Positions 25,136-34,034 of a stretch of 42,811 bases of DNA are shown piece by piece. A model generated the notes under the pieces. It was not told where the DNA came from and did not search any database. It worked only from the letters and a program-made list of their open reading frames with translations. A program made the translations under genes and the position numbers. Position 1 is the first letter of the stretch. Every line of letters starts with the position of its first letter. The stretch lies in the NCBI GenBank assembly GCA_031553835.1, contig JAVBKX010000035.1, positions 1 to 42,811 of the forward strand. The letters run 5' to 3'. The DNA comes from JAVBKX01 sp031553835 (GTDB taxonomy: Bacteria > Bacteroidota > Bacteroidia > Bacteroidales > Azobacteroidaceae).

Positions 25136-28100
25136 ATGAAGAATTATAAGTTAGTTAACAATCTTTTAGGATGGCTTACATTCATTGTAGCGGCTATTAC
25201 CTATGTTTTGACGATTGAACCTACAGCCAGTTTCTGGGATTGTGGAGAGTTTATTTCCTCTGCTTATAAACTCGAAGTAGGACACCCTCCCGGCAATCCG
25301 ATTTTTATGTTAACAGCAAATCTTTTCACTCAATTGGCTTCTACTCCCGAGGGTGTGGCTATCAGTGTGAATATTATGTCAGCTTTATTTAGCGCTCTGA
25401 CTATTCTTTTCCTCTTTTGGACGATTACGCATTTAGCTAAAAAATTGATCGTTTCCGGAGACAAACCGATTACAGTTTCGCAACTCATATTAATAATGGG
25501 AGCCGGATTGGCAGGCGCATTCGCTTATACTTTTTCTGATACTTTTTGGTTTTCCGCAGTCGAAGGTGAAGTGTATGCTTTTTCATCCTTAATGACAGCA
25601 TTGGTATTTTGGCTTATTTTGAAATGGGAAGATGTGGCCGACCAGCCTCATGCCGATCGGTGGATTATCCTGATTGCTTATCTGATGGGACTTTCCATTG
25701 CGGTTCACTTGTTGAATTTACTTTGTATCCCGGCTATCGTATTGGTTTATTATTATAAAAAATATCCGAATCCAACCCTGAAAGGTTCTTTCATAGCCTT
25801 ATTACTTTCATTCGTCTTGATTGTATTAATATTATATGGTCTAATTCAAGGATTAGTAGAAGTTTGCGGTTGGTTTGAATTATTCTTTGTGAATACATTG
25901 GGAATGCCGTATAATAGCGGAGTAGCTACATATATCCTGTTGATATTCGCCATATTAATGTGGGGTATTTGGGAGAGTATGCGGGAAGAACCCAATGCTA
26001 CCCGTGTAAGGATCTCCTTTATTCTTGCGATTACATTATTAGGCATTCCATTTATGGGATCAGGTTATGTATTGGGAATCCTGTTGATTATTGCCCTTAC
26101 AGCAGGATTGTTTTATTTTAAACAAATAAATCCGGCTGCATTAAATACCATTCTGATTTGTTTGTTTGTTGTCACCATTGGATATTCTTCTTATGCATTG
26201 ATCATGATAAGGTCAACAGCCAATACACCGATGAATCAGAATTCTCCCAAAGATATTTTTACATTAAGGACTTATCTGACTCGTGAACAATATGGAGAAA
26301 CTCCTTTGATTTACGGGCGGACTTATGCTTCCGAAGTCAAGCGGGTTCCTGATGGTGAGTATTGCGCTCCGGTGACTAAGGAAGGTGATCCGGTATGGAC
26401 TCGGGTTGATAAAAAAGACCCGAAAGAAAAAGATCGCTACTATATTTCCACCCATAAGTTTGATTATGAGTATTGTGATGAATTGAATATGTTGTTTCCC
26501 CGGATGTATAGCCCCGATCCGCAACATGTTGCTGCATATAAAGAATGGGCCAATATTAAGGGAAAGAAAGTTTCGGTAGATGTTTGCGGGAGAAATCAGA
26601 TGGTGACCATGCCTACTTTTGCCGAAAATCTCCGGTTCTTTTTCTCGTATCAGGTCAATTTTATGTACTGGCGATATTTTATGTGGAATTTTGCCGGACG
26701 ACAAAATGATATTCAGGGATTTGGCGAAGTGCATCACGGCAATTGGATTACCGGAATCAAATTTTTGGATGCCATGCGTGTAGGACCGCAGGAAAATCTG
26801 CCTATGGATATTGCTCAGAATAAGGGACATAACGTGTACTATATGTTGCCGTTGTTGTTAGGAATTATTGGAATTTTATTTCAGGCCTATTCAGGAAATA
26901 AAGGCATACAAGGTTTTTGGATCACGTTTACCCTGTTTTTTATGACAGGATTGGCTATCGTACTGTATTTGAATCAGACGCCATATCAGCCGCGGGAACG
27001 TGATTATGCTTATGCCGGATCGTTTTATGCATTTTGTATTTGGATTGGCTTGGGTGTGTGTGCCATAGCCAAAATCCTGCAGCAGATGAAACTGCCGGAT
27101 GCGGTGGCTTCTACGGTAGCCAGTGTCTTGTGTTTATTGATACCTTTGCAAATGGCTGCGCAAAACTGGGATGACCATGATCGTTCCCATCGCTATGTAG
27201 CAAAAGATTTCGGACAGAATTACCTTACAACTTGTGAACCTAATGCGGTGATTTTTACCAATGGAGACAATGATACTTTCCCCTTGTGGTACAATCAGGA
27301 AGTAGAAGGGTTCCGTACTGATGTGCGAGTGTGTAATTTGAGCTATTTACAAACCGATTGGTATATCGATCAAATGAAACTCGAAGCCTATGAATCCAAA
27401 CCATTGCCGATCAATTGGCATCATTCTGAATATGTGCAGGGTACCCGCGATGTTGCGTTTGTACTTGACCTGACAGATAAACCGATTGATGTTGCTACTG
27501 CGCTTGAGTGGGTCAGGAGTGATGATGAACGTTTCAAAAAATTACCAGGTTTTACCGAAAAAATGGATATCATACCCTCTTCTATTTTATATATCCCCAT
27601 TGATTCGGTTGCCGCGGTTTACTCAGGTACCATTAAACCTGAAGATGCAAAATGGATTCCTAAGGAGATGGTCATTGACTTAAGAGAAAATAAACAACAA
27701 GGCCTTGCGGCAAAAAACCGGTTGGGAAAACATGAGTTAATGATATTGGAAATGCTGAATAACAATCAGGATTGGAACAGGCCATTTTATTATGCAGCTA
27801 CCGTAGGAGCTTCGCAGTACCTGCGTTTGGAACCTTATTTCCGACAAGTCGGTATCGCGTACAGGATTTCACCTTTTGATGTAGAACGTGCTCAAAGCGC
27901 TATAGATACGGATGTGATGTTCGACAACATGATGAACAAATATAAATGGGGTGGAATTGATACTCCGGGTATCTATTTGGATGAAAATACTTTACGGATG
28001 ACCAAAACTTTTCGGCAAATGTTTGGTTATATGATCAAAGCGTTGATCCAGGAAGGGAAAAAAGACAAAGCCCTACAAGCCTTGGAATATTGTCAGCAAG

Positions 28101-28450
28101 TAATACCTGCTGAAAATATTCCTTACGATTATACCGCTTTGGAAATTTTTAACGGATATTATGAATTAGGATTAAAAGAAAAAGCGATTGAAGCCGGTGA
28201 TAAAATTCTTGAGTATTCCATGAGCAATCTCCGTTGGTATAATTTACTGAAACCGGGCGATTTTGTGAGTGTGTTGTCAAGTATGCGATACGATTTGCTT
28301 GCTGTTCAAACCGTATTAACAGCATATCAGGATATAGATCCGACGCTGGTAAGTCCGTACATGGATGATTTCAATTTGAGTTTCGGCCGTTATTCTCAAT
28401 ATGTGAAACGTCCGCAGGCGACTCCATCCATGCAAGAACAGAATCAATAA
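25136..28450 (+). CDS. DUF2723 family membrane protein (glycosyltransferase-like)
   Basis: The 1104-residue protein opens with a helix and the DUF2723 signature EPTASFWDCGEFISSAYKLEVGHPPGNP (about residues 29-56), whose acidic residue after the first helix recalls GT-C glycosyltransferases. About 12 or more membrane helices follow. FLNQTPYQPRERDYAYAGSFYAF (about 617) is another conserved stretch. The last ~150 residues are soluble and TPR-like (KALQALEYCQQVIP, KAIEAGDKILEYS). The eukaryotic relative TMEM260 is an O-mannosyltransferase, so protein or lipid glycosylation at the inner membrane is plausible, but the substrate is unknown. A polysaccharide deacetylase gene follows 14 bases later. 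Confidence 0.9.
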   Translation: MKNYKLVNNLLGWLTFIVAAITYVLTIEPTASFWDCGEFISSAYKLEVGHPPGNPIFMLTANLFTQLASTPEGVAISVNIMSALFSALTILFLFWTITHLAKKLIVSGDKPITVSQLILIMGAGLAGAFAYTFSDTFWFSAVEGEVYAFSSLMTALVFWLILKWEDVADQPHADRWIILIAYLMGLSIAVHLLNLLCIPAIVLVYYYKKYPNPTLKGSFIALLLSFVLIVLILYGLIQGLVEVCGWFELFFVNTLGMPYNSGVATYILLIFAILMWGIWESMREEPNATRVRISFILAITLLGIPFMGSGYVLGILLIIALTAGLFYFKQINPAALNTILICLFVVTIGYSSYALIMIRSTANTPMNQNSPKDIFTLRTYLTREQYGETPLIYGRTYASEVKRVPDGEYCAPVTKEGDPVWTRVDKKDPKEKDRYYISTHKFDYEYCDELNMLFPRMYSPDPQHVAAYKEWANIKGKKVSVDVCGRNQMVTMPTFAENLRFFFSYQVNFMYWRYFMWNFAGRQNDIQGFGEVHHGNWITGIKFLDAMRVGPQENLPMDIAQNKGHNVYYMLPLLLGIIGILFQAYSGNKGIQGFWITFTLFFMTGLAIVLYLNQTPYQPRERDYAYAGSFYAFCIWIGLGVCAIAKILQQMKLPDAVASTVASVLCLLIPLQMAAQNWDDHDRSHRYVAKDFGQNYLTTCEPNAVIFTNGDNDTFPLWYNQEVEGFRTDVRVCNLSYLQTDWYIDQMKLEAYESKPLPINWHHSEYVQGTRDVAFVLDLTDKPIDVATALEWVRSDDERFKKLPGFTEKMDIIPSSILYIPIDSVAAVYSGTIKPEDAKWIPKEMVIDLRENKQQGLAAKNRLGKHELMILEMLNNNQDWNRPFYYAATVGASQYLRLEPYFRQVGIAYRISPFDVERAQSAIDTDVMFDNMMNKYKWGGIDTPGIYLDENTLRMTKTFRQMFGYMIKALIQEGKKDKALQALEYCQQVIPAENIPYDYTALEIFNGYYELGLKEKAIEAGDKILEYSMSNLRWYNLLKPGDFVSVLSSMRYDLLAVQTVLTAYQDIDPTLVSPYMDDFNLSFGRYSQYVKRPQATPSMQEQNQ

Positions 28451-28464
28451 CATTGAATGGTAAT

Positions 28465-29088
28465 ATGTTGATCGAACAACCGCCCCGTATATACCGGATG
28501 TTTTTTCCCGGAGCCGTTTGGAGGTTGAATACTTCTGAAAAATGTGTGTATTTGACATTTGATGACGGTCCGATTCCGGAAATAACCCCCTGGGTGCTGG
28601 ATTTATTGGACCAGTACAACATCAAGGCTACCTTTTTTTGTGTGGGAGATAATGTGCGCAAGTATCCTGAAGTGTATCAACAAGTGATTGATAGGGGACA
28701 TGTGGTAGGAAATCATACGTTTCATCATAAACAAGGAATTCGATCCCGGACGGCCAATTATGTGTCTAATGTTCATTTGGCAAAAGTCTATATAAAAAGT
28801 GATTTTTTCAGACCTCCTCACGGACACATGCGTTTCCGCCAATTGCTCAAGTTGAGGAAAACGTACAGCGTCATTATGTGGGATGTAGTTACCCGCGATT
28901 ATAGCTGGAGGATGAATGCGGATCAGGTTTTTAATGTAGTGAAAAAATACACCAGAAACGGCTCTATCATTGTTTTTCATGATTCCATAAAAGCAGGAGA
29001 CCGGATGAAAGAAGCGCTGCCTCGTTCTATCGAATGGTTGCTGGAACAGGGTTACGAGTTTCGGTTAATAGACCCGGCTTTGTTGTAA
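28465..29088 (+). CDS. Polysaccharide deacetylase (NodB homology domain)
   Basis: The 207 residues are one NodB (CE4) domain, which removes N- or O-acetyl groups from polysaccharides such as peptidoglycan or chitin-like glycans. Motif 1 TFDDG (residues 31-35) gives the catalytic Asp and metal Asp. Motif 2 HTFHH (84-88) gives the metal His pair. RPPHG (116-120), WDVVTRDY (139-146) and VFHDS complete the set. No signal peptide is seen, so it may act on lipid-linked or cytoplasmic precursors. ATG at 28465 is chosen; an in-frame TTG four codons earlier is less likely. It sits close behind the DUF2723 gene, probably cotranscribed. Confidence 0.93.
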   Translation: MLIEQPPRIYRMFFPGAVWRLNTSEKCVYLTFDDGPIPEITPWVLDLLDQYNIKATFFCVGDNVRKYPEVYQQVIDRGHVVGNHTFHHKQGIRSRTANYVSNVHLAKVYIKSDFFRPPHGHMRFRQLLKLRKTYSVIMWDVVTRDYSWRMNADQVFNVVKKYTRNGSIIVFHDSIKAGDRMKEALPRSIEWLLEQGYEFRLIDPALL

Positions 29089-29132
29089 CAACCAGGAAAG
29101 TATAAGAACAACGCAGGAAAATATCATAAAAA

Positions 29133-29164
29133 TTTGGTAGATAGCAAAAAAATGTATTACTTTG
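29133..29164 (+). promoter_or_regulatory. Promoter of the rpmB-rpmG operon
   Basis: TTTG (29133-29136), a 20-base spacer and TTACTTTG (29157-29164) fit the consensus except for one base in the -7 box. The leader before rpmB would be about 70 bases, long enough for regulation, though no known structure was recognised. Confidence 0.7.
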
Positions 29165-29241
29165 CACCCTCGTTGTGGAGGCATTTTTGTGTCAGTATGC
29201 CATAAGTTAGTGAGAATCAAACAATAAAGATATAATACGCG

Positions 29242-29481
29242 ATGTCAAAGATTTGTCAAATTACCGGAAAAAAAGCTATGGTGGGTAACAATGTTTCTCA
29301 CTCCAATAAGAAAACAAAAAGAAAATTTGATGTCAACCTGTTTACGAAAAAATTCTACTGGGTAGAACAAGACGGTTGGATCGATTTGAATCTTTCTGCT
29401 GCTGGATTGCGGACAATTAATAAAATTGGATTAGATGCAGCTATTCGAAGAGCAGTAGAAAAAGGTTATTTAAAATTTTAA
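29242..29481 (+). CDS. rpmB: 50S ribosomal protein L28 (bL28)
   Basis: The 79 residues begin SKICQITGKKAMVGNNVSHSNKKTKRKF, the classic L28 pattern, and continue with the conserved NLSAAGLRTINKIGLD. L28 is a component of the large ribosomal subunit. rpmG follows after 18 bases and the DUF4295 gene after that, as is usual in the Bacteroidota. Confidence 0.98.
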   Translation: MSKICQITGKKAMVGNNVSHSNKKTKRKFDVNLFTKKFYWVEQDGWIDLNLSAAGLRTINKIGLDAAIRRAVEKGYLKF

Positions 29482-29499
29482 TAGATAGGAGACCTTACA

Positions 29500-29688
29500 A
29501 TGGCAAAGAAAGCAAAAGGAAACAGGGTTCAGGTAATTCTTGAATGTACCGAGCACAAAGAAAGTGGAATGCCCGGAACTTCTCGTTATATTACTACTAA
29601 AAACAGAAAAAATACAACTGGAAGAATGGAATTGAAAAAATACAATCCGGTTCTGAAAAAAGTAACTGTTCATAAAGAAATTAAATAA
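29500..29688 (+). CDS. rpmG: 50S ribosomal protein L33 (bL33)
   Basis: The 62 residues match L33: KGNRVQVILECTEHKESGMPGTSRYITTKNRKNT, then LELKKYNPVLKK-like MELKKYNPVLKKVTVHKEIK. It retains only one Cys (in LECTEHK), so the zinc-binding CxxC pairs of some L33 proteins are absent. It lies between rpmB and the DUF4295 gene with gaps of 18 and 13 bases. Confidence 0.97.
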   Translation: MAKKAKGNRVQVILECTEHKESGMPGTSRYITTKNRKNTTGRMELKKYNPVLKKVTVHKEIK

Positions 29689-29701
29689 AACGATATAAAC
29701 C

Positions 29702-29857
29702 ATGGCAAAAAAGACCGTAGCAGGATATCGTGAGAAGTCGGAAGGACGTTCTTACTCAAAGGTTATTAAAGTAGTAAAATCTCCTAAAACAGGAGCGTAT
29801 ATTTTCAAAGAAGAAATGGTTCCGAATGAAGCAGTAAAAGATTACTTCGCGAAGTAA
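29702..29857 (+). CDS. DUF4295 family small basic protein, likely ribosome associated
   Basis: The 51-residue basic product reads MAKKTVAGYREKSEGRS at the start and PKTGAYIFKEEMVPNE later, matching DUF4295, a small family found after rpmG in Bacteroidota. From memory, structural work on Bacteroidota ribosomes described a phylum-specific large-subunit protein of this kind (named bL38); I could not verify that here. Position and composition support a ribosomal role. A very strong terminator begins 33 bases after the stop. Confidence 0.92.
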   Translation: MAKKTVAGYREKSEGRSYSKVIKVVKSPKTGAYIFKEEMVPNEAVKDYFAK

Positions 29858-29890
29858 TCCGCTGATTGTCATTTAAATTCATGATATTAT

Positions 29891-29926
29891 AAAAACTTCC
29901 TTACGAGTATTCGTAAGGAAGTTTTT
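29891..29926 (+). terminator. Strong intrinsic terminator of the ribosomal-protein operon
   Basis: A perfect 16-base stem, AAAAACTTCCTTACGA (29891-29906) with TCGTAAGGAAGTTTTT (29911-29926), encloses a GTAT loop. The A/T ends make it usable in both directions, but only the plus-strand operon ends here. Confidence 0.93.
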
Positions 29927-29948
29927 GCATTTAAATGTTTATACTTCT

Positions 29949-29979
29949 ATTGATATTTAACAAATATGATGTAACTTTG
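29949..29979 (+). promoter_or_regulatory. ftsY promoter
   Basis: ATTG (29949-29952), a 19-base spacer and TAACTTTG (29972-29979) form a good -33/-7 pair, 24 bases before the ftsY ATG. It probably drives ftsY, rimO and the two HU-type genes. Confidence 0.7.
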
Positions 29980-30003
29980 CCTGATTAGAATAAGTAAAGT
30001 GTT

Positions 30004-30969
30004 ATGGGGATTCTTAGTTTTTTCACAAAAGATAAAAAAGAACATTTAGATAAAGGCCTGTCCAAAACGAAAGAAAGCGTTTTTTCGAAATTGACACGTG
30101 CTGTGGCCGGAAAATCGAAAGTCGATGACGATGTGTTGGATAAACTGGAAGAGGTACTGATAACCTCGGATGTGGGAGTCGAAACCACATTGAAGATCAT
30201 CGAACACATCGAATCCCGGATAAGTCACGATAAATATGTTAATACCAGCGAATTAAATCAGATATTGAAAGAAGAAATCGCTAACTTATTAACAGAAAAC
30301 GATGCGGAAGAATTAGCTGATTTTGAATTGCCGGCAGATAAAAAACCTTATGTCATTATGGTAGTAGGCGTCAATGGAGTAGGTAAAACCACCACTATTG
30401 GCAAACTGGCTTACCATTTTAAGAAAACAGGAAAAAAAGTGTATTTAGGCGCTGCCGACACTTTTCGAGCTGCAGCTGTGGAGCAATTAATGATCTGGGG
30501 TGATCGGGTAGGAGTAGAGGTAATCAAACAAAAAATGGGAGCCGATCCGGCCTCCGTTGCGTACGATACATTAAATTCGGCCAAAGCGAATGAGGCTGAT
30601 GTTGTGATTATTGATACTGCAGGTCGTTTGCACAATAAAATCAACTTAATGAATGAGTTGACGAAGATTAAAAATGTAATGAAAAAAGTGATTCCGGATG
30701 CCCCGCATGAAGTGTTGCTGGTGCTGGACGGATCCACCGGTCAAAATGCATTTGAACAAGCTAAACAGTTTACAGCTGCGACAGAAGTAAATGCATTGGC
30801 CATTACTAAATTAGATGGTACGGCGAAAGGTGGAGTCGTCATCGGAATCTCCGATCATTTTCATATTCCGGTAAAATACATTGGCCTTGGCGAAGGTTTG
30901 GAAGATTTGCAGGTATTCCGGAAAAGAGAATTTGTAGAGTCGCTTTTTGGAGAGAATGAAAAAGAATAA
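30004..30969 (+). CDS. ftsY: Signal recognition particle receptor FtsY
   Basis: FtsY is the SRP-receptor GTPase that docks ribosome-SRP complexes at the inner membrane for cotranslational insertion. The 321 residues contain the N and G domains with only a short basic N-terminal extension. G1 GVNGVGKTTT is at about residues 122-131, followed by DTFRAAAVEQL, DTAGRLHNK and TKLDGTAKGG. The FtsY-type ending GLGEGLEDLQVF is present. It overlaps rimO by 14 bases and has its own promoter. Confidence 0.97.
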   Translation: MGILSFFTKDKKEHLDKGLSKTKESVFSKLTRAVAGKSKVDDDVLDKLEEVLITSDVGVETTLKIIEHIESRISHDKYVNTSELNQILKEEIANLLTENDAEELADFELPADKKPYVIMVVGVNGVGKTTTIGKLAYHFKKTGKKVYLGAADTFRAAAVEQLMIWGDRVGVEVIKQKMGADPASVAYDTLNSAKANEADVVIIDTAGRLHNKINLMNELTKIKNVMKKVIPDAPHEVLLVLDGSTGQNAFEQAKQFTAATEVNALAITKLDGTAKGGVVIGISDHFHIPVKYIGLGEGLEDLQVFRKREFVESLFGENEKE

Positions 30970-32263
30970 AATTGACATTATTACATTAGGTTGTTCTAAA
31001 AATCTGGTTGATTCTGAATTGCTAATGAGGCAATTAGTCGCTAACGGATATACCGTGGAGCATGACCCGGAAACGATCAACGGTGAAATAGTGGTAGTCA
31101 ATACATGCGGATTTATAGGTGATGCCAAAGAAGAATCCGTCAATATGATCCTGGAAATTGCAGAGGCAAAAAAAAACAGGAAAATCAAAATGCTGATAGT
31201 AATGGGCTGTTTGTCGGAACGTTACCGAAATGAACTGCAAGCGGAAATTCCGGAAGTAGATCAATTTTATGGTAAATTTGACTGGAAGATGCTGATTCGT
31301 GATTTAGGAAAATCGTATGACAGCGGATTAGCATTGGATCGGGTCGTGACCACTCCTCCCCATTATGCATATTTGAAAATAGCAGAAGGGTGCAACCGGA
31401 CCTGCGCTTATTGTTCTATTCCCCTTATTACAGGGAAATATGTATCGCGAAGCATGGATGATATCCGGCAGGAAGTACAGAAATTGGTAGCGCATGGCGT
31501 CAGGGAGTTTCAATTCATAGCGCAGGATTTGACTTATTATGGGTTGGATTTATATAAAGAATTGAAATTGCCGGAATTGGTTGAACGCCTATCCGATGTT
31601 CCCGGCGTGGAATGGATTCGTTTGCATTATGCTTATCCGGCTCATTTTCCGATGGATCTGCTTCGGGTAATGCGTGAACGGGATAACGTGTGCAAGTATT
31701 TGGATATTGCATTGCAACACAGTAGCGATCGCATGTTGAAGTTGATGCGCAGGAATATTAGCCGAATGGAGACGGAACAATTGCTGCAAACCATTCGCCG
31801 GGAAGTTCCCGGTATTCATTTGCGGACAACCATGATGGTAGGCCATCCCGGTGAAACGGAAGCTGATTTTGAAGACATGCTTGATTTTGTCAGGCAACAA
31901 CGGTTTGAACGATTGGGAGCTTTTCCTTATTCGGATGAAGAAGGAACATATTCTAATAAACAGTATAAGGATGATGTTGCTCCTCAGGTTAAACAAGAAC
32001 GCATGAACAGGTTGATGGATCTGCAAGAGCAGATTGCAATGGAGCAGAATGAAAGTAAAATAGGCCAAACCATGCGTGTAATTATTGACAGAGAAGAATC
32101 CGGATTTTATATCGGAAGGTCTGAATATGATTCGCCAGAAGTCGATCCGGAAATTTTAATCGAAAAACGAATGAAATTGGAAATAGGACAATTATATCCT
32201 GTTTCTATATATGGAACACAATCATTTGATTTATTAGCTAACGTAATTAATAGCAAATACTGA
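30956..32263 (+). CDS. rimO: Ribosomal protein S12 methylthiotransferase RimO
   Basis: RimO is a radical-SAM enzyme with two Fe-S clusters that adds a methylthio group to an Asp of ribosomal protein S12. The N-terminal domain has ITLGCSKN (Cys13), VVNTCGFI and VMGCLSE, whose cysteines bind one cluster. The radical-SAM motif CNRTCAYC gives Cys146, Cys150 and Cys153. A C-terminal TRAM domain (from about 365) follows. The 435-residue length is typical. ATG at 30956 is chosen over a TTG at 30947; it overlaps the ftsY end by 14 bases. The HU gene follows after 33 bases. Confidence 0.96.
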   Translation: MKKNKIDIITLGCSKNLVDSELLMRQLVANGYTVEHDPETINGEIVVVNTCGFIGDAKEESVNMILEIAEAKKNRKIKMLIVMGCLSERYRNELQAEIPEVDQFYGKFDWKMLIRDLGKSYDSGLALDRVVTTPPHYAYLKIAEGCNRTCAYCSIPLITGKYVSRSMDDIRQEVQKLVAHGVREFQFIAQDLTYYGLDLYKELKLPELVERLSDVPGVEWIRLHYAYPAHFPMDLLRVMRERDNVCKYLDIALQHSSDRMLKLMRRNISRMETEQLLQTIRREVPGIHLRTTMMVGHPGETEADFEDMLDFVRQQRFERLGAFPYSDEEGTYSNKQYKDDVAPQVKQERMNRLMDLQEQIAMEQNESKIGQTMRVIIDREESGFYIGRSEYDSPEVDPEILIEKRMKLEIGQLYPVSIYGTQSFDLLANVINSKY

Positions 32264-32296
32264 ATTTATATTGTTTAATATTTTAGACACCACGAA

Positions 32297-32578
32297 ATGA
32301 ACACTTCTACGCTGATCGTTGAGTTGTCACACCGTTTGGAAATTCCTAAAACGAAAATAGGGGAATTACTGGAGGGTACTGTGTCTATTATCACTCAACA
32401 ATTAAATGAAAATAATACAGTGGCGATCCAACATTTCGGAACGTTTGAGATCAAGAAAAAAGAAGAACGGGTAAATGTACATCCCATTAGTGGGAAACGT
32501 ACCCTTATTCCACCTAAATTAACGGTCAATTATAAACCATCGCCTTCGTTGAAAGAAAAAATAAGGGGAAGAAAATGA
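32297..32578 (+). CDS. HU/IHF-family DNA-binding protein with arm (copy B)
   Basis: The 93 residues have the full HU/IHF outline: helices ELSHRLEIPKTKIGELLEGTVSIITQQL, the GTF turn (QHFGTFEIKKKEE), then an arm with VHPISGKRTLIPPK in place of the usual NPxTG segment, and YKPSPSLKEKI at the end. Unlike the 73-residue copy at 18099-18320, the DNA-binding arm is present. It sits 33 bases after rimO and 40 bases before the HU/LysM membrane protein, mirroring copy A. Roles in nucleoid organisation are typical of the family. Confidence 0.9.
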   Translation: MNTSTLIVELSHRLEIPKTKIGELLEGTVSIITQQLNENNTVAIQHFGTFEIKKKEERVNVHPISGKRTLIPPKLTVNYKPSPSLKEKIRGRK

Positions 32579-32618
32579 TGCGGATGATCTTTTTATTAAG
32601 AAGCAATGTGTAAGAGGT

Positions 32619-33968
32619 ATGAATGATAAGATTAATTTACAGGAATTAACAGAATTGCTGGCCTTGAAATCAGGTATTTCCAGGAAAGATTCAGAATCTT
32701 TTCTCAGGGCGTTATTTGCCCTTATGGAAGAAGCTTTGATTGAAGATAAACAGATAAAAATCAAAGATTTAGGTACATTTAAGCTGATTTCGATAGAGGA
32801 ACGGGAGAGTATAGATGTCAGAACCGGACATCGTGTGGTGATTCCGGCTCATCAAAAAATTTCTTTCATTCCGGCTGCGCAGTTGGCGGATGTCATCAAT
32901 GAGCCGTTTGCTTTGTTTGAGCCGGTTGAAATTGAAGATAAACCGGAAAATAATCTGATTCAACCGGAAACGCCACATTCTGAACCTACGGTTGTAACAC
33001 CGGAAAACATTGAACCACAAGAAAAACCGCCGGTTACCGATCAGTCTCATGACAATAATGTAAAAGCCGCAGATAATGCATTCAGCATGGAGAATATATT
33101 TCATTTGAGTAAAGAAGATTTGGAACGCATAAGAAAAAACCGAGAAGAAGAAAAAAAAATTATGAATAGAAGAAAATTACTTGTAAGAACATTTTCAGTA
33201 CTTGTTGTTTTAATAGTTATTGCCGGAGGTATTTGGTATTTCATGAGAACCAAACAAGCGAAACAATCCATCGTTTCCAGTATGCCGACAGCTTATGAAT
33301 TAGCTTATAGAGATAGCGTCAGGCGTATAAATGAACAACTGGAAGGTGATACAACCAAACAATCCAGTCAAATTGATCCGATTTATGGTACAACAGATCT
33401 ATCCGATCCTAATAAAAATGCAGGTGCACAGCAAAGTACGGCTCCGATGGCAACTTCCGATGTCCCCAAACCGTCAGTAACGCCTCCTGCTACAACTGCT
33501 CCATCTTCTTCTGAAGATAAAAAAACGCAAACTCCGGTAACCGATACAAAACCGGCGACTGCAACTGCTGCCACCACAACGCCGGTTCAGACGAAACCAA
33601 CAGTTACCGAGCAGCAACCGGCTACGACTACGACTTCAAAGCCGGCCAATCAAGAAGCACAAGTTGCAAAACCGTCAGTAACAACGGCTTCGCCCTCATC
33701 AACAGAGCAAAGTCAGACTTCCAACGTGAAGAAAAGAAGAATCAAAACCGGCGAACGCTTAACTTTGATTGCTTTGAGTGAATATGGAAATAAAGCTTTC
33801 TGGGTGTATATTTACTTGGAAAATAAAAATAATATTCCGAATCCAAACGATGTGCCAATCGGGTTGGAAGTAATTATTCCTCCTGCTCAAAAGTATGGTA
33901 TTAACAGTAATGATCCGGCTTCTGTTGAAAAAGCGAAAAACATGGAAAATGAAATACTCCAAAAATAA
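32619..33968 (+). CDS. HU-like domain / transmembrane / LysM protein (copy B)
   Basis: The 449-residue protein starts with an HU domain (1-92): LGTFKLISIEER, then an arm with DVRTGHRVVIPAHQK. An acidic, Pro-rich linker runs to about 160. A charged helix and NRRKLLVR precede one transmembrane helix (187-208). A Thr/Pro/Ala/Ser-rich linker (about 250-370) leads to the LysM domain (373-420: KTGERLTLIALSEYGNKAFWVYIYLEN), with a tail ending in KYGIN. The positive-inside rule puts HU in the cytoplasm and LysM in the periplasm, and the long linker could cross to the wall. It aligns with 17119-18102 across LysM and tail. Function is inferred; no named role is known to me. Confidence 0.82.
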   Translation: MNDKINLQELTELLALKSGISRKDSESFLRALFALMEEALIEDKQIKIKDLGTFKLISIEERESIDVRTGHRVVIPAHQKISFIPAAQLADVINEPFALFEPVEIEDKPENNLIQPETPHSEPTVVTPENIEPQEKPPVTDQSHDNNVKAADNAFSMENIFHLSKEDLERIRKNREEEKKIMNRRKLLVRTFSVLVVLIVIAGGIWYFMRTKQAKQSIVSSMPTAYELAYRDSVRRINEQLEGDTTKQSSQIDPIYGTTDLSDPNKNAGAQQSTAPMATSDVPKPSVTPPATTAPSSSEDKKTQTPVTDTKPATATAATTTPVQTKPTVTEQQPATTTTSKPANQEAQVAKPSVTTASPSSTEQSQTSNVKKRRIKTGERLTLIALSEYGNKAFWVYIYLENKNNIPNPNDVPIGLEVIIPPAQKYGINSNDPASVEKAKNMENEILQK

Positions 33969-34034
33969 TACTCTCTCAAAATTAATCTGACAACAGAATT
34001 AAATAAGGATTAATCATTTTTAACTCGCAAACTC

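Noticed and set aside
26264..26830. 188-codon minus-strand frame inside the DUF2723 gene
   Set aside because: Shadow of a conserved coding region with no recognisable protein features.
31589..32068. 159-codon minus-strand frame inside rimO
   Set aside because: Antisense to a complete, motif-bearing rimO; no promoter or domain of its own.
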